Notes: a model not told the origin generated them from the sequence alone. DNA of 10,791 nt from Frankiales bacterium (GCA_025464915.1 JAODNF010000419.1:1-10791); one strand, 5' to 3'; positions 1-7,175 are shown, counted from the first letter of the stretch. Numbers and translations are program-made.

Positions 1-712
1 CGAGGTGATCGGCAGGGTCGTCGACGGCAGTCGCTTCGAGGAGTTCAAGGCCCGTTACGGAACGACCCTGGTGTGCGGCTGGGCCGAGATCCATGGCTTC
101 CCCGTGGGGATCCTGGGCAACAACGGCCCGCTGTTCCCCGAGTCCTCGCAGAAGGCCTCGCAGTTCATCCAGCTCTGCAACAAGACCTCCACACCCCTTG
201 TCTTCCTGCAGAACATCACCGGCTACATGGTCGGCAAGGACTACGAGCAGGCCGGCATGGTCAAGTGGGGCAGCCAGATGATCAACGCCCTGTCCAACAG
301 CTCGGTCCCGCACGTCACCGTGATCCTCGGGTCCTCCTACGGTGCCGGCAACTACGGCATGGGCGGCCGCGGGTTCGGGACGCGCTTCGTGTTCCTCTGG
401 CCCACCGCGAAGATCGCCGTGATGGGGCCGCAGCAGATCGCCGGCGTCATGTCGATCGTCCGTCGGGCTCAGGCGGCTCGCAAGGGCGAGGAGGTCGACG
501 AGGTGCTGGAGAAGATGATCACGGATGCGGTCGCGGAGGTGCAGGAGCGGCAGTCGCTCGCCATGTACGCCAGTGGGCGCGGCGTGGACGACGGCGTCAT
601 CGATCCCCGGGACACCAGGACGGTGATCGGGCTCGCGCTCTCGGCCTGCCACTCCGGCCCAGTCGTCGGCACCGGCTCCGGCGCGGCGCAGTCCTTCGGG
701 GCGTTCCGGTGA
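1..712 (+). CDS. Acyl-CoA carboxylase beta subunit (carboxyltransferase), MCC/GCC-like, 5' end missing
   Basis: This is the C-terminal part of a biotin-dependent carboxyltransferase; the frame is open from base 2, so the start lies upstream. The family moves the carboxyl group from biotin to an acyl-CoA in the cytoplasm. The 236 visible residues carry crotonase-fold signatures of the methylcrotonyl-CoA/geranyl-CoA carboxylase beta group: FLQNITGYMVGKDYE, then SSYGAGNYGMGGRGFG, then WPTAKIAVMGPQQIAGVM, with a C-terminus ending FGAFR. MCC and GCC beta subunits as I recall them have Cys where this protein has Gly in NYGMGGRG, and usually MGxEQAA instead of MGPQQIAG, so it may be a divergent subgroup. 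Its TGA overlaps the GTG start of the alpha subunit (GTGA, 709-712), as expected for two subunits of one enzyme. Family assignment is firm; the substrate (3-methylcrotonyl-CoA, geranyl-CoA or another branched enoyl-CoA) is not, because the N-terminal half is absent. Confidence 0.9.
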   Translation, partial: EVIGRVVDGSRFEEFKARYGTTLVCGWAEIHGFPVGILGNNGPLFPESSQKASQFIQLCNKTSTPLVFLQNITGYMVGKDYEQAGMVKWGSQMINALSNSSVPHVTVILGSSYGAGNYGMGGRGFGTRFVFLWPTAKIAVMGPQQIAGVMSIVRRAQAARKGEEVDEVLEKMITDAVAEVQERQSLAMYASGRGVDDGVIDPRDTRTVIGLALSACHSGPVVGTGSGAAQSFGAFR

Positions 713-2610
713 CGCGGCCCATTCGGCGCCTGCTCGTTGCCAACCGGGGCGAGATCGCCCGCCGGATCCAGCGCACCGCGCACGCCATGGGCATCGACAC
801 GGTCGCCGTCTATGCCGACGGCGACGCGATGGCACCGTTCGTGCGCGAGGCCACGGTGGCCGTCGCGCTCCGCGGCACCTCCGCCACCGACACCTACCTC
901 GACGTCGCGAAGGTGCTCGCCGCCGCGGCCCGGGCGGGCGCGGACGCCGTGCACCCCGGGTACGGGTTCCTGTCGGAGAACGCCGGCTTCGCCCAGGCCG
1001 TGATCGACGCCGGACTGGCCTGGGTCGGCCCGTCGCCCAAGGCGATCGCGGCGATGGGCGACAAGCTCGAGGCGAAGAAGCTGCTCAGCGCTGCCGGCGT
1101 ACCCAGCCTCGACGCCCCCGAGGGCCACTTCCCGGTGCTCGTGAAGGCGGCGATGGGTGGTGGTGGCAAGGGCATGCGCGTCGTCTCCGCAGCCGCAGAG
1201 CTGGCGGAGGCACTGGCCGGAGCCCGTCGCGAGGCGCAGGCTGCGTTCGGCGACGACACCGTCTTCCTGGAGCGCTACCTCACCGGCGCCCGGCACGTCG
1301 AGGTGCAGATCCTGGGCGACAGCCACGGCAACCTGGTGCACCTCGGGGAGCGCGAGTGCTCGATCCAACGCCGGCACCAGAAGGTCATCGAGGAGGCGCC
1401 CTCTCCCGCGGTGGACGCCTCGTTGCGGGAGGCGCTGGGCGAGGCAGCGCTGAAGGCCGCCCGTGCGATCGGGTACGAGAACGCCGGCACGGTCGAGTTC
1501 CTGCTCGACGGCCGGGAGTTCTTCTTCCTCGAGGTCAACACCAGGCTGCAGGTGGAGCACCCGGTGACCGAGATGGTGACCGGGCTGGACCTGGTCCGCG
1601 AGCAGCTGCTCGTCACCCAGGGCGCACCGCTGGCCTTCACGCAGGACGAGGTGGTGCTGCGGGGCCATGCCGTCGAGGCCCGGCTCTACGCCGAGGACCC
1701 GGCGAACGACTTCCTGCCCGTCACCGGAACGGTCGTGACGTGGGAGCCCGCGCCCGGTGCCCGTTTCGACAGCGGCATCGAGAGCGGCAGCGTCATCGGG
1801 GTCGAGTTCGACCCGATGCTCGCCAAGGTCGTGACGCACGCGCCGACCCGGACCGAGGCGGCGCTGGCGCTCGCCCTGGCTCTGGAGCGGACAGCGGTCC
1901 AGGGGACCGTCACCAACCGCGACTTCCTCGTCGGGGTGCTGCGCCACGAGGCCTTCCTCGCCGGCGACACGACGACCGACTTCATCGACAGGGTGGATCC
2001 GCCGCGGGCGAAGGCGGTCTACGTCACGCAGCTCGAGCACTGCGCCGTGCTGGCGGCCCTCACAGCCGCGTCGTGGCGTCGCGCAGCCTCACCGATGGGC
2101 CGCTTCCCGGCCGGCTGGCGCAACGGCTTCCTGCCTGCTGAGTCGTTCGGCTACCGCCACGGCTCGCACGACCTCGTGGTCTCCTACCGGGCGCGTCGGG
2201 ACGGGGCGTACGACGTCACGGCAGGTGAGAACGCCTGGGAGGCAAGGGTGCTGTCGGTGACGGCCGGCGGCATCGAAGCGGAGATCGACGGCGTCCGCCA
2301 CCGCACCGCGGTGCGCAGCGCCGGCGACCGGTGGTGGGTCGGCGAGTTCGAGCTGACGCTCCTGCCCCGCTTCCCGTCGAAGGAGAAGGAACTCGTCGAG
2401 GGCGGGCTGGTTGCCCCGCTCCCGGGCGGCGTCATCTCGGTCGGCGTCGCTGCGGGCGACAGCGTGACGGCGGGCCAGCTGCTCGTCGTCGTGGAGGCCA
2501 TGAAGATGGAGCACCGCATCACCGCGCCCGCGGACGGGACCGTCGACGAGGTGCGGGTGTCGGTCGGGCAGCAGGTGGCTGCCGGCGACCTGCTGGTCGT
2601 GCTGTCGTGA
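709..2610 (+). CDS. Acyl-CoA carboxylase alpha subunit: biotin carboxylase plus biotin carboxyl carrier domain (MCC/GCC-like)
   Basis: This 633-residue protein carboxylates its own biotin with ATP and bicarbonate and presents it to the beta subunit encoded just upstream. Visible in order: the biotin carboxylase N-domain (RRLLVANRGEIARR near residue 5), the ATP-grasp glycine loop (residues 146-156, KAAMGGGGKGM), the signature ERECSIQRRHQK (214-225), the catalytic stretch EVNTRLQVEHP (E275, N277, R279), a linker/BT-type region, and a C-terminal biotinyl domain with EAMKMEH, where Lys599 lies 35 residues from the end as is usual. The GTG at 709 is chosen because it begins the conserved domain immediately and overlaps the previous stop by four bases; a much longer upstream reading is only frame read-through. 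The spacing between Lys119 and Lys146 is about 16 residues shorter than in E. coli AccC, from memory. The fused carrier domain and long linker fit MCC/GCC/PCC alpha subunits; the substrate is inferred from neighbours. Confidence 0.94.
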   Translation: MTRPIRRLLVANRGEIARRIQRTAHAMGIDTVAVYADGDAMAPFVREATVAVALRGTSATDTYLDVAKVLAAAARAGADAVHPGYGFLSENAGFAQAVIDAGLAWVGPSPKAIAAMGDKLEAKKLLSAAGVPSLDAPEGHFPVLVKAAMGGGGKGMRVVSAAAELAEALAGARREAQAAFGDDTVFLERYLTGARHVEVQILGDSHGNLVHLGERECSIQRRHQKVIEEAPSPAVDASLREALGEAALKAARAIGYENAGTVEFLLDGREFFFLEVNTRLQVEHPVTEMVTGLDLVREQLLVTQGAPLAFTQDEVVLRGHAVEARLYAEDPANDFLPVTGTVVTWEPAPGARFDSGIESGSVIGVEFDPMLAKVVTHAPTRTEAALALALALERTAVQGTVTNRDFLVGVLRHEAFLAGDTTTDFIDRVDPPRAKAVYVTQLEHCAVLAALTAASWRRAASPMGRFPAGWRNGFLPAESFGYRHGSHDLVVSYRARRDGAYDVTAGENAWEARVLSVTAGGIEAEIDGVRHRTAVRSAGDRWWVGEFELTLLPRFPSKEKELVEGGLVAPLPGGVISVGVAAGDSVTAGQLLVVVEAMKMEHRITAPADGTVDEVRVSVGQQVAAGDLLVVLS

Positions 2611-4328
2611 CCGCGCCCCTGCGCATCGCGAACTGCAGCGGCTTCTACGGCGACCGTCTCGCCGCGGCCCGCGAGATGGTCGAGGACGGCCCGATCGACG
2701 TGCTGACCGGGGACTGGCTCGCCGAGCTGACGATGCTCATCTTGTTCAAGGACCGTTTCAAGAACCCGGACGGCGGCTTCGCCAAGACCTTCGTCCGGCA
2801 GATGGAGCAGGTCATGGGGACCTGCCTCGAGCGTGGCATCAAGGTCGTCGCGAACGCCGGCGGTCTGAACCCGGCGGGCTGCGCCCGCGCTGTCGAGACC
2901 GTCGCGGCGGCCCTCGGCCTCAGTCCCCGGATCGCGCACGTCACAGGGGACGACGTGCTGCCCCGGCTCGGGGACCTCGGCCAGCTCACCAACCTCGACA
3001 CCGGCGAGCCGCTCGGCGACCGGACGGTCCTGACGGCGAACGCCTACCTGGGCGGCTGGGGCATCGTCGACGCGCTCGACCGGGGTGCCGACATCGTCGT
3101 CACCGGCCGCACGACCGACGCCGCGATCGTCATGGCACCCGCGGCGCACCACCACCGCTGGGCGCGTGACGACTGGGACGCGCTCGCGGGTGCGCTGGTC
3201 GCCGGCCACGTCATCGAGTGCGGGACGCAGGCGACGGGTGGCAACTACGCCTTCTTCGGCGAGATCCCGAATCTCATCCACCCCGGCTTCCCGATCGCGG
3301 AGATCGCCGCCGACGGGTCCTCGGTGATCACGAAGCACGAGTCGCACACAGGTGCCGTCACGATCGGCACAGTCACGGCGCAGCTGCTCTACGAGATCGG
3401 CTCTTCGGCCTACCTCAACCCCGACGTCACCGCCCGCTTCGACAGCATCGCCCTGACGGGCGAGGGCAAGGACCGGGTGCGGATCACCGGCGTCAAGGGC
3501 GAGGCGCCGCCGCTCACCTCCAAGGTGTGCCTGAACCTCGCGGGTGCGACCAAGGCGACGTACTCGTTCCTGCTCGTCGGCCTGGACCCGGAGAAGAAGG
3601 CCGACCTGCTCGTCGACGGCCTGTTCGCGGCGCTCCCGGGCGGTCGCGACTACTTCGACTCCGTCGAGATCGACCTCGTCCGCTCGGACCAGGAGGACCC
3701 GGCCCGCAACGAGACGGCGATCTCCCAGCTGCGGATCTCCCTGAAGGACAAGGACGCGGACAAGTTCGGCCGGGCTCTCACCGGTGCCATCACGGAGCTG
3801 GCCCTGGCGTCGTACCCGGGCTTCTTCGGTGGCCCCTCGTCCAGCCAGGCCTACGGCATCTACTGGCCGGCCCTCATGGACAGCTCGCTCCTGACGCACG
3901 AGGTCACGGTGGGCGACGAGGTGGTCTCGGTCGCGCCGACGCTGGTGGACGCGACCACTGCCGACGTTCCCGCCGTTGCCCGTGCCGCTGTCCCCGGTGG
4001 GCCGGTGCGCAAGGCCCCTCTCGGGCTGGTCGCAGGTGCGCGCTCCGGCGACAAGGGCGGCAACGCGAACCTCGGCGTGTGGGTGCGGACCGACGAGGAG
4101 TACGCCTGGCTCGAGGAGCTCCTGACCGTCGCGAAGCTGAAGCAGCTGATGCCCGAGGCCGGACGGGTGGAGAGGTTCGAGCTGCCCAACATCCGGTCCC
4201 TCAACTTCGTCCTGCACGGCCTGCTCGGCGAGGGCGTCGCCTCCTCGACGCGCCTCGACCCGCAGGCGAAGTCGCTGGGGGAGTACCTCCGTGCCAAGCA
4301 CGTCGAGATCCCGGAGGCGTTCCTGTGA
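2607..4328 (+). CDS. AtuA-family protein (acyclic terpene utilization, DUF1446) with C-terminal AtuA-like domain
   Basis: This 573-residue cytoplasmic protein belongs to the AtuA/DUF1446 family. The name comes from the acyclic terpene utilization cluster of Pseudomonas, but to my knowledge no biochemical reaction has been firmly assigned. The N-terminal domain (about residues 4-460) shows family hallmarks: ANCSGFYGDR at the start, DVLTGDWLAE, VVANAGGLNPAG, VVTGRTTDAAIVMAP and ECGTQATGGNY. The C-terminal domain (about 470-573) starts with LGLVAGARSGDKGGNANLG (residue 477 is the Gly of GARSGDKGG), typical of the small domain fused in this family. Length is close to the usual size. The GTG at 2607 overlaps the carboxylase TGA (GTGA); there is no clear Shine-Dalgarno sequence before it, so coupled re-initiation is likely. 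Its position between carboxylase and hydratase genes implies a role in the same CoA pathway. The gene looks intact. Confidence 0.92.
   Translation: MTAPLRIANCSGFYGDRLAAAREMVEDGPIDVLTGDWLAELTMLILFKDRFKNPDGGFAKTFVRQMEQVMGTCLERGIKVVANAGGLNPAGCARAVETVAAALGLSPRIAHVTGDDVLPRLGDLGQLTNLDTGEPLGDRTVLTANAYLGGWGIVDALDRGADIVVTGRTTDAAIVMAPAAHHHRWARDDWDALAGALVAGHVIECGTQATGGNYAFFGEIPNLIHPGFPIAEIAADGSSVITKHESHTGAVTIGTVTAQLLYEIGSSAYLNPDVTARFDSIALTGEGKDRVRITGVKGEAPPLTSKVCLNLAGATKATYSFLLVGLDPEKKADLLVDGLFAALPGGRDYFDSVEIDLVRSDQEDPARNETAISQLRISLKDKDADKFGRALTGAITELALASYPGFFGGPSSSQAYGIYWPALMDSSLLTHEVTVGDEVVSVAPTLVDATTADVPAVARAAVPGGPVRKAPLGLVAGARSGDKGGNANLGVWVRTDEEYAWLEELLTVAKLKQLMPEAGRVERFELPNIRSLNFVLHGLLGEGVASSTRLDPQAKSLGEYLRAKHVEIPEAFL
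4313..4317 (+). promoter_or_regulatory. Ribosome binding site for the enoyl-CoA hydratase
   Basis: GGAGG lies inside the 3' end of the AtuA-family gene, seven bases before the overlapping GTG start at 4325. It supports that start and is clearer than anything before the other two overlapping starts in this operon. Confidence 0.6.
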
Positions 4329-5077
4329 CCGTCCGCTACGAGGTGACCCGGGGGGTCGCGGTCGTCACCCTCGCCGAGGTCGACAACCGCAACGCCCTCA
4401 ACGCGCGGCTCATCAACGGCATCGGCGACGGGCTGACCGCGGCGCTCGCCGACGACGCCGTGCGGGTCGTGCTGCTGACCCACGACGGCCCGGTGTTCTG
4501 CGCCGGAGCCGACCTGAAGGGTGGCGGTCAGGAGCCGGCGCGCTTCGGGTTCCCCGAGGTGCTGTCCCTGATGCAGGACTCGCCCAAGCCGGTCGTCGCC
4601 GTGCTCCGGGGCCCTGCGATGGGCGGCGGAGTCGGGCTCGCAGCCGCTGCTGACCTGTCGCTCGCGTCGACCGACGTGACGTTCGGCTTCACCGAGGTCC
4701 GGATCGGCCTCGCGCCCGCGATGATCTCGGTCGTCTGCCTGCCGAAGCTGTCGAAGGCCGATGCCGCCGAGCTGTTCCTCACCGGCCGCAAGATCCCCGC
4801 CGCGCGCGCCGCCGAGGTGGGGCTCATCAACCGGGCCGTCCCGCCGGCCGACCTCGACGACGCGGTCACCGAGCTGCTGCACGAGCTGGTCGCGGGCAGC
4901 CCCGGCGGCCTCGCCACCTCGAAGGAGCTGCTGCGCGACGTGCCGGCCATGGACCGGGCGGCCGCGTTCGAGCACACCCAGGCGCTGTCGGCCCGGCTGT
5001 TCCAGAGCCCGGAGGCTGCCGAGGGCATCGCCGCCTTCCGCGAGAAGCGCCCCGCCAGCTGGGTCCCCCGCGACTGA
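4325..5077 (+). CDS. Enoyl-CoA hydratase/isomerase family, LiuC/AtuE-like (probable methylglutaconyl-CoA-type hydratase)
   Basis: This 250-residue crotonase-fold protein probably hydrates the carboxylated product of the upstream carboxylase, a 3-methylglutaconyl-CoA or isohexenylglutaconyl-CoA type substrate. Visible: the N-terminal strand pattern VAVVTLAEVDNRNALN, the oxyanion-hole segment VFCAGADLKGG (57-67), the second oxyanion segment GPAMGGGVGLAAAADLSLAS, and FGFTEVRIGLAPAMIS (120-135). Glu124 corresponds to the catalytic Glu164 of rat mitochondrial hydratase; the position of the other catalytic Glu (Glu144) is Gly104 here. That single-Glu pattern, with the FTEVRxGLxPAxIS block, is what I associate with bacterial LiuC-type methylglutaconyl-CoA hydratases. 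The length is normal. The GTG start overlaps the AtuA stop as GTGA and has GGAGG seven bases upstream. It is the last gene of the operon, followed by hairpins. Family is certain; substrate is inferred. Confidence 0.93.
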   Translation: MTVRYEVTRGVAVVTLAEVDNRNALNARLINGIGDGLTAALADDAVRVVLLTHDGPVFCAGADLKGGGQEPARFGFPEVLSLMQDSPKPVVAVLRGPAMGGGVGLAAAADLSLASTDVTFGFTEVRIGLAPAMISVVCLPKLSKADAAELFLTGRKIPAARAAEVGLINRAVPPADLDDAVTELLHELVAGSPGGLATSKELLRDVPAMDRAAAFEHTQALSARLFQSPEAAEGIAAFREKRPASWVPRD

Positions 5078-5081
5078 CGGT

Positions 5082-5096
5082 GATCACCAGGTGATC
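5082..5096. repeat. Perfect 15-bp palindrome after the carboxylase operon
   Basis: GATCACC-A-GGTGATC is a perfect inverted repeat (7-bp arms, one central base) starting five bases after the hydratase stop. As RNA it would fold as a 6-bp stem with a 3-base loop. It could be part of a bidirectional terminator, or a dimeric-repressor operator, although its place between convergent gene ends makes an operator less likely. Confidence 0.55.
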
Positions 5097-5097
5097 G

Positions 5098-5126
5098 GGG
5101 TCGTGACGCGCGGGCGCGTCGTGCCC
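5098..5126. terminator. Probable bidirectional terminator hairpin between convergent genes
   Basis: A strong stem is visible. The core is GACGCG-CGGG-CGCGTC (5105-5120), extended by three pairs including G-U wobbles (5102-5104 with 5121-5123) and, past one bulged base, GGG with CCC (5098-5100 with 5124-5126). It lies in the 63-bp gap between the hydratase and patatin stop codons. No run of T follows on either strand, which is common in high-GC actinobacteria but means intrinsic termination is an inference. Confidence 0.5.
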
Positions 5127-5140
5127 GGATCGCTTGCTGA

Positions 5141-5941
5141 TCAGGCCAGGGCGGCGAGGCCCTGGCGGCGGCCGGCCTCGGCGGCGAACGGCCGGCGGGA
5201 CGGGTCGAGGGCGTTGACGCCGAAGGCCTCCTCGGCGCTCTGGTCGGCAAGCACGACGGTGACGCCGGGCCGTGCGGCCGCCTCGCGCTCGACGATGGCC
5301 TTCATCGGCCCCTGGGTGAGAGGGGCGAGCAGGAGCACCTCGTCGTGATCGGCGGCGAGGTCGAGGTTGGTCCCGGAGCGCACGCCGCCGTCGATGAGCA
5401 GCCGGCCCAGCAGGGGCACGGGGGGCCAGACGCCGGGAACGGCGCACGAGGCCATCACGGCATCGACGAGCGGGACGCCGGACGAGGCGTCGAGCAGCAC
5501 CAGCTCGCCGGTGTCGGCGTCGACGGTCGTGATCAGCAGCGGCGAGGAGGGCCACTCGTGGGACGGCAGCCGCCACTCGATCACGGCGCGGCGGTCGGCC
5601 AGGGGGACGGTGCGGGCCTGCTTGGCGAAGGTGCCGACCCTCACCAGCTGCTCGGGTGGGACGCCGCCGCTGATGTCCCCCATCTCGGTGAAGAACGCGA
5701 TGAGCGGCTCGAGGTCGAGCTCGGGCGTGATCTCGCCGTGCTCCTCCGCGACCTGCCTGCCGTAGAGCTCGGCCAGCGGCGTCCCGGACGTCAGCTGGGC
5801 ACCGACGGCCGAGCCGGCCGACGTGCCGATGACCGCGTCGAACGTCGGCAGCCGCCCGGACTCCTCGAGACCGAGCAGCACTCCGGTCTCCCAGGCGATG
5901 CCGGTCACGCCGCCGCCGGCCAGGACAAGAGCTCGCGTCAC
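5141..5941 (-). CDS. Patatin-like phospholipase family protein (RssA-like serine hydrolase)
   Basis: This 266-residue protein belongs to the patatin-like family of acyl hydrolases, which use a Ser-Asp dyad on lipid or acyl ester substrates. All core motifs are visible: the glycine-rich oxyanion loop LAGGGVTG (residues 7-14), the nucleophile elbow G39-T-S41-A-G43, and the DGG motif with Asp184. No signal peptide or membrane segment is evident, so it is probably cytoplasmic. The GTG at 5941 is chosen because the oxyanion loop begins within ten residues, as is typical. No Shine-Dalgarno sequence is seen, but a TAGGTT hexamer ends six bases upstream, so a leaderless message is plausible. It is convergent with the carboxylase operon and diverges from the MFS gene across only 22 bp. 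The catalytic motifs are intact; the substrate is unknown. Confidence 0.9.
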   Translation of the reverse strand: MTRALVLAGGGVTGIAWETGVLLGLEESGRLPTFDAVIGTSAGSAVGAQLTSGTPLAELYGRQVAEEHGEITPELDLEPLIAFFTEMGDISGGVPPEQLVRVGTFAKQARTVPLADRRAVIEWRLPSHEWPSSPLLITTVDADTGELVLLDASSGVPLVDAVMASCAVPGVWPPVPLLGRLLIDGGVRSGTNLDLAADHDEVLLLAPLTQGPMKAIVEREAAARPGVTVVLADQSAEEAFGVNALDPSRRPFAAEAGRRQGLAALA

Positions 5942-5947
5942 AGGGCC

Positions 5948-5953
5948 AACCTA
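5948..5953 (-). promoter_or_regulatory. Candidate -10 element for the patatin-like gene (leaderless)
   Basis: Read on the minus strand, TAGGTT fits the actinobacterial -10 pattern TANNNT and ends six bases before the GTG start at 5941, placing the transcription start at or next to the first codon. No convincing -35 is visible. It overlaps the opposite-strand hexamer at 5952-5957 by two bases. Confidence 0.45.
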
Positions 5954-5957
5954 GTGT
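5952..5957 (+). promoter_or_regulatory. Candidate -10 element for the MFS gene (leaderless)
   Basis: TAGTGT fits TANNNT and ends six bases before the GTG start at 5964. No Shine-Dalgarno sequence lies between, and the preceding gene is only 22 bp away on the other strand, so the promoter must lie here or inside the patatin-like gene. No clear -35 is seen. Confidence 0.5.
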
Positions 5958-5963
5958 GACGGC

Positions 5964-7175
5964 GTGCTGGTCTTCCGCAGGTACCGCGAGGTGCTCGCCC
6001 CGGCGGGTGCTGCGGCAGCGCTCACAGCCAGCGTCTTCGGCCGGCTCGCCCTCGGCATGACCGGCCTGGCCGTCCTGCTGCTCGTCCGGAAGGCGACGGG
6101 CAGCTATGCCGACGCGGGCTTCGTGAGTGCGGCGTACGCCGTCAGCTTCGCGATGGCGGCCCCCTACCGGGCCCGGATGGCGGACCGCCAGGGCCCGACG
6201 CGGGTGCTGCGCTCGACCGGGCTCGCCCAGCCGCTGGCGTTCGGCCTGCTCGCCGTGCTGGCCGAGGCGGGCGCACCGACAGTCGCCATGGCAGCGGCAG
6301 CCGTGCTCATCGGCTTCTCGGTGCCACCGCTCGGCGCCGTCATGCGCGCCCTCTGGGGGAGCCTGGTCGCACCGGAGCAGCTCGCCACGGCGTACTCGCT
6401 GGAGTCTGTGGTCATCGAGCTCTGCTTCGTCCTCGGACCGGTGCTCGTCGGCGCGCTCGCCCTGATCCACCCGATGGCCGGGGTCCTCGCCTCGGGCGTG
6501 GTGGCCGGCGTCGGAGCGCTGGGGCTGGCCGCGAACCCGCGGGTCCGCGAGGTCGTGCCGCACGAGGAGCGCTCGACCGACCTGCTCGGCCCGCTGGTCA
6601 GCCCCGTCGTCCGGGCCTGCCTGCTGAACGTCCTCTGGATCGGCACCGTCTTCGGGACCATCGAGGTCGGGGTGCTCGCGTTCGTCGACGAGCAGCACCA
6701 CTCGCGCTCGGTCGCGGGTGTCGTGCTCGCGGTCTGGAGCATCGGGTCCGTCCTCGGAGGTCTGGTCTACGGCGGGCTGCACCTGGCGTCGCCCGCGTCG
6801 CGGCAGCTGCCGCTGCTCGTGGCCGTCAACGGGCTCGCCGCCGTGCTGCCGGTGCTGGCCCCGAACGTCGTGGTGCTCGGGCTGCTGCTGCTGGCTGCGG
6901 GCACGACGTTCGCCCCCTTCAGCGCCTGCAACGCCCTGCTGATCAGCGGCTCGGCGCCGCCCGGCACCGTGACCGAGGCGTTCGCGTGGAACGGCAGCAT
7001 GATCTTCGCCGGCGTCGCCATGGGGACCGCCGTCGCCGGCGTGCTGGTCGACGCCCACGGGGCGCAGGGCGCGTTCCTCGCCACGGTCGTCACGGGCGTG
7101 CTGACCGTGGGGTCGTCGCTGCTCTGCGTGCGGGCCCTGACGGAGCGCGCCGATGTCCCCGGTAGAACCGCATGA
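5964..7175 (+). CDS. Major facilitator superfamily transporter
   Basis: This 403-residue integral membrane protein has about twelve hydrophobic segments, roughly at residues 13-40, 48-66, 88-102, 104-124, 146-167, 170-190, 216-235, 250-272, 281-300, 302-328, 340-362 and 370-388, with a charged central loop around 191-212 dividing the two halves. The loop after segment 2, PYRARMADRQGPTRVLR (67-83), resembles MFS motif A, with D74, R75 and G77. Together these support a secondary transporter of the drug/sugar-efflux type; the substrate cannot be read from sequence. The GTG at 5964 is chosen because it is the first start after the divergent promoter and leaves a short cytoplasmic N-terminus rich in Arg. 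The stop is 18 bp before the next gene. It shares its promoter region with the patatin-like gene, which may indicate co-regulation. Confidence 0.87.
   Translation: MLVFRRYREVLAPAGAAAALTASVFGRLALGMTGLAVLLLVRKATGSYADAGFVSAAYAVSFAMAAPYRARMADRQGPTRVLRSTGLAQPLAFGLLAVLAEAGAPTVAMAAAAVLIGFSVPPLGAVMRALWGSLVAPEQLATAYSLESVVIELCFVLGPVLVGALALIHPMAGVLASGVVAGVGALGLAANPRVREVVPHEERSTDLLGPLVSPVVRACLLNVLWIGTVFGTIEVGVLAFVDEQHHSRSVAGVVLAVWSIGSVLGGLVYGGLHLASPASRQLPLLVAVNGLAAVLPVLAPNVVVLGLLLLAAGTTFAPFSACNALLISGSAPPGTVTEAFAWNGSMIFAGVAMGTAVAGVLVDAHGAQGAFLATVVTGVLTVGSSLLCVRALTERADVPGRTA

Noticed and set aside
73..708. N-terminal extension of the biotin carboxylase reading frame back to base 73.
   Set aside because: It overlaps the carboxyltransferase gene and is Arg-rich non-homologous sequence; the conserved domain begins at the GTG at 709.
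2184..4301. 705-residue minus-strand open frame opposite the AtuA-family gene.
   Set aside because: Composition is typical of antisense frames in GC-rich DNA, it has no motif, and the plus-strand gene is clearly conserved.
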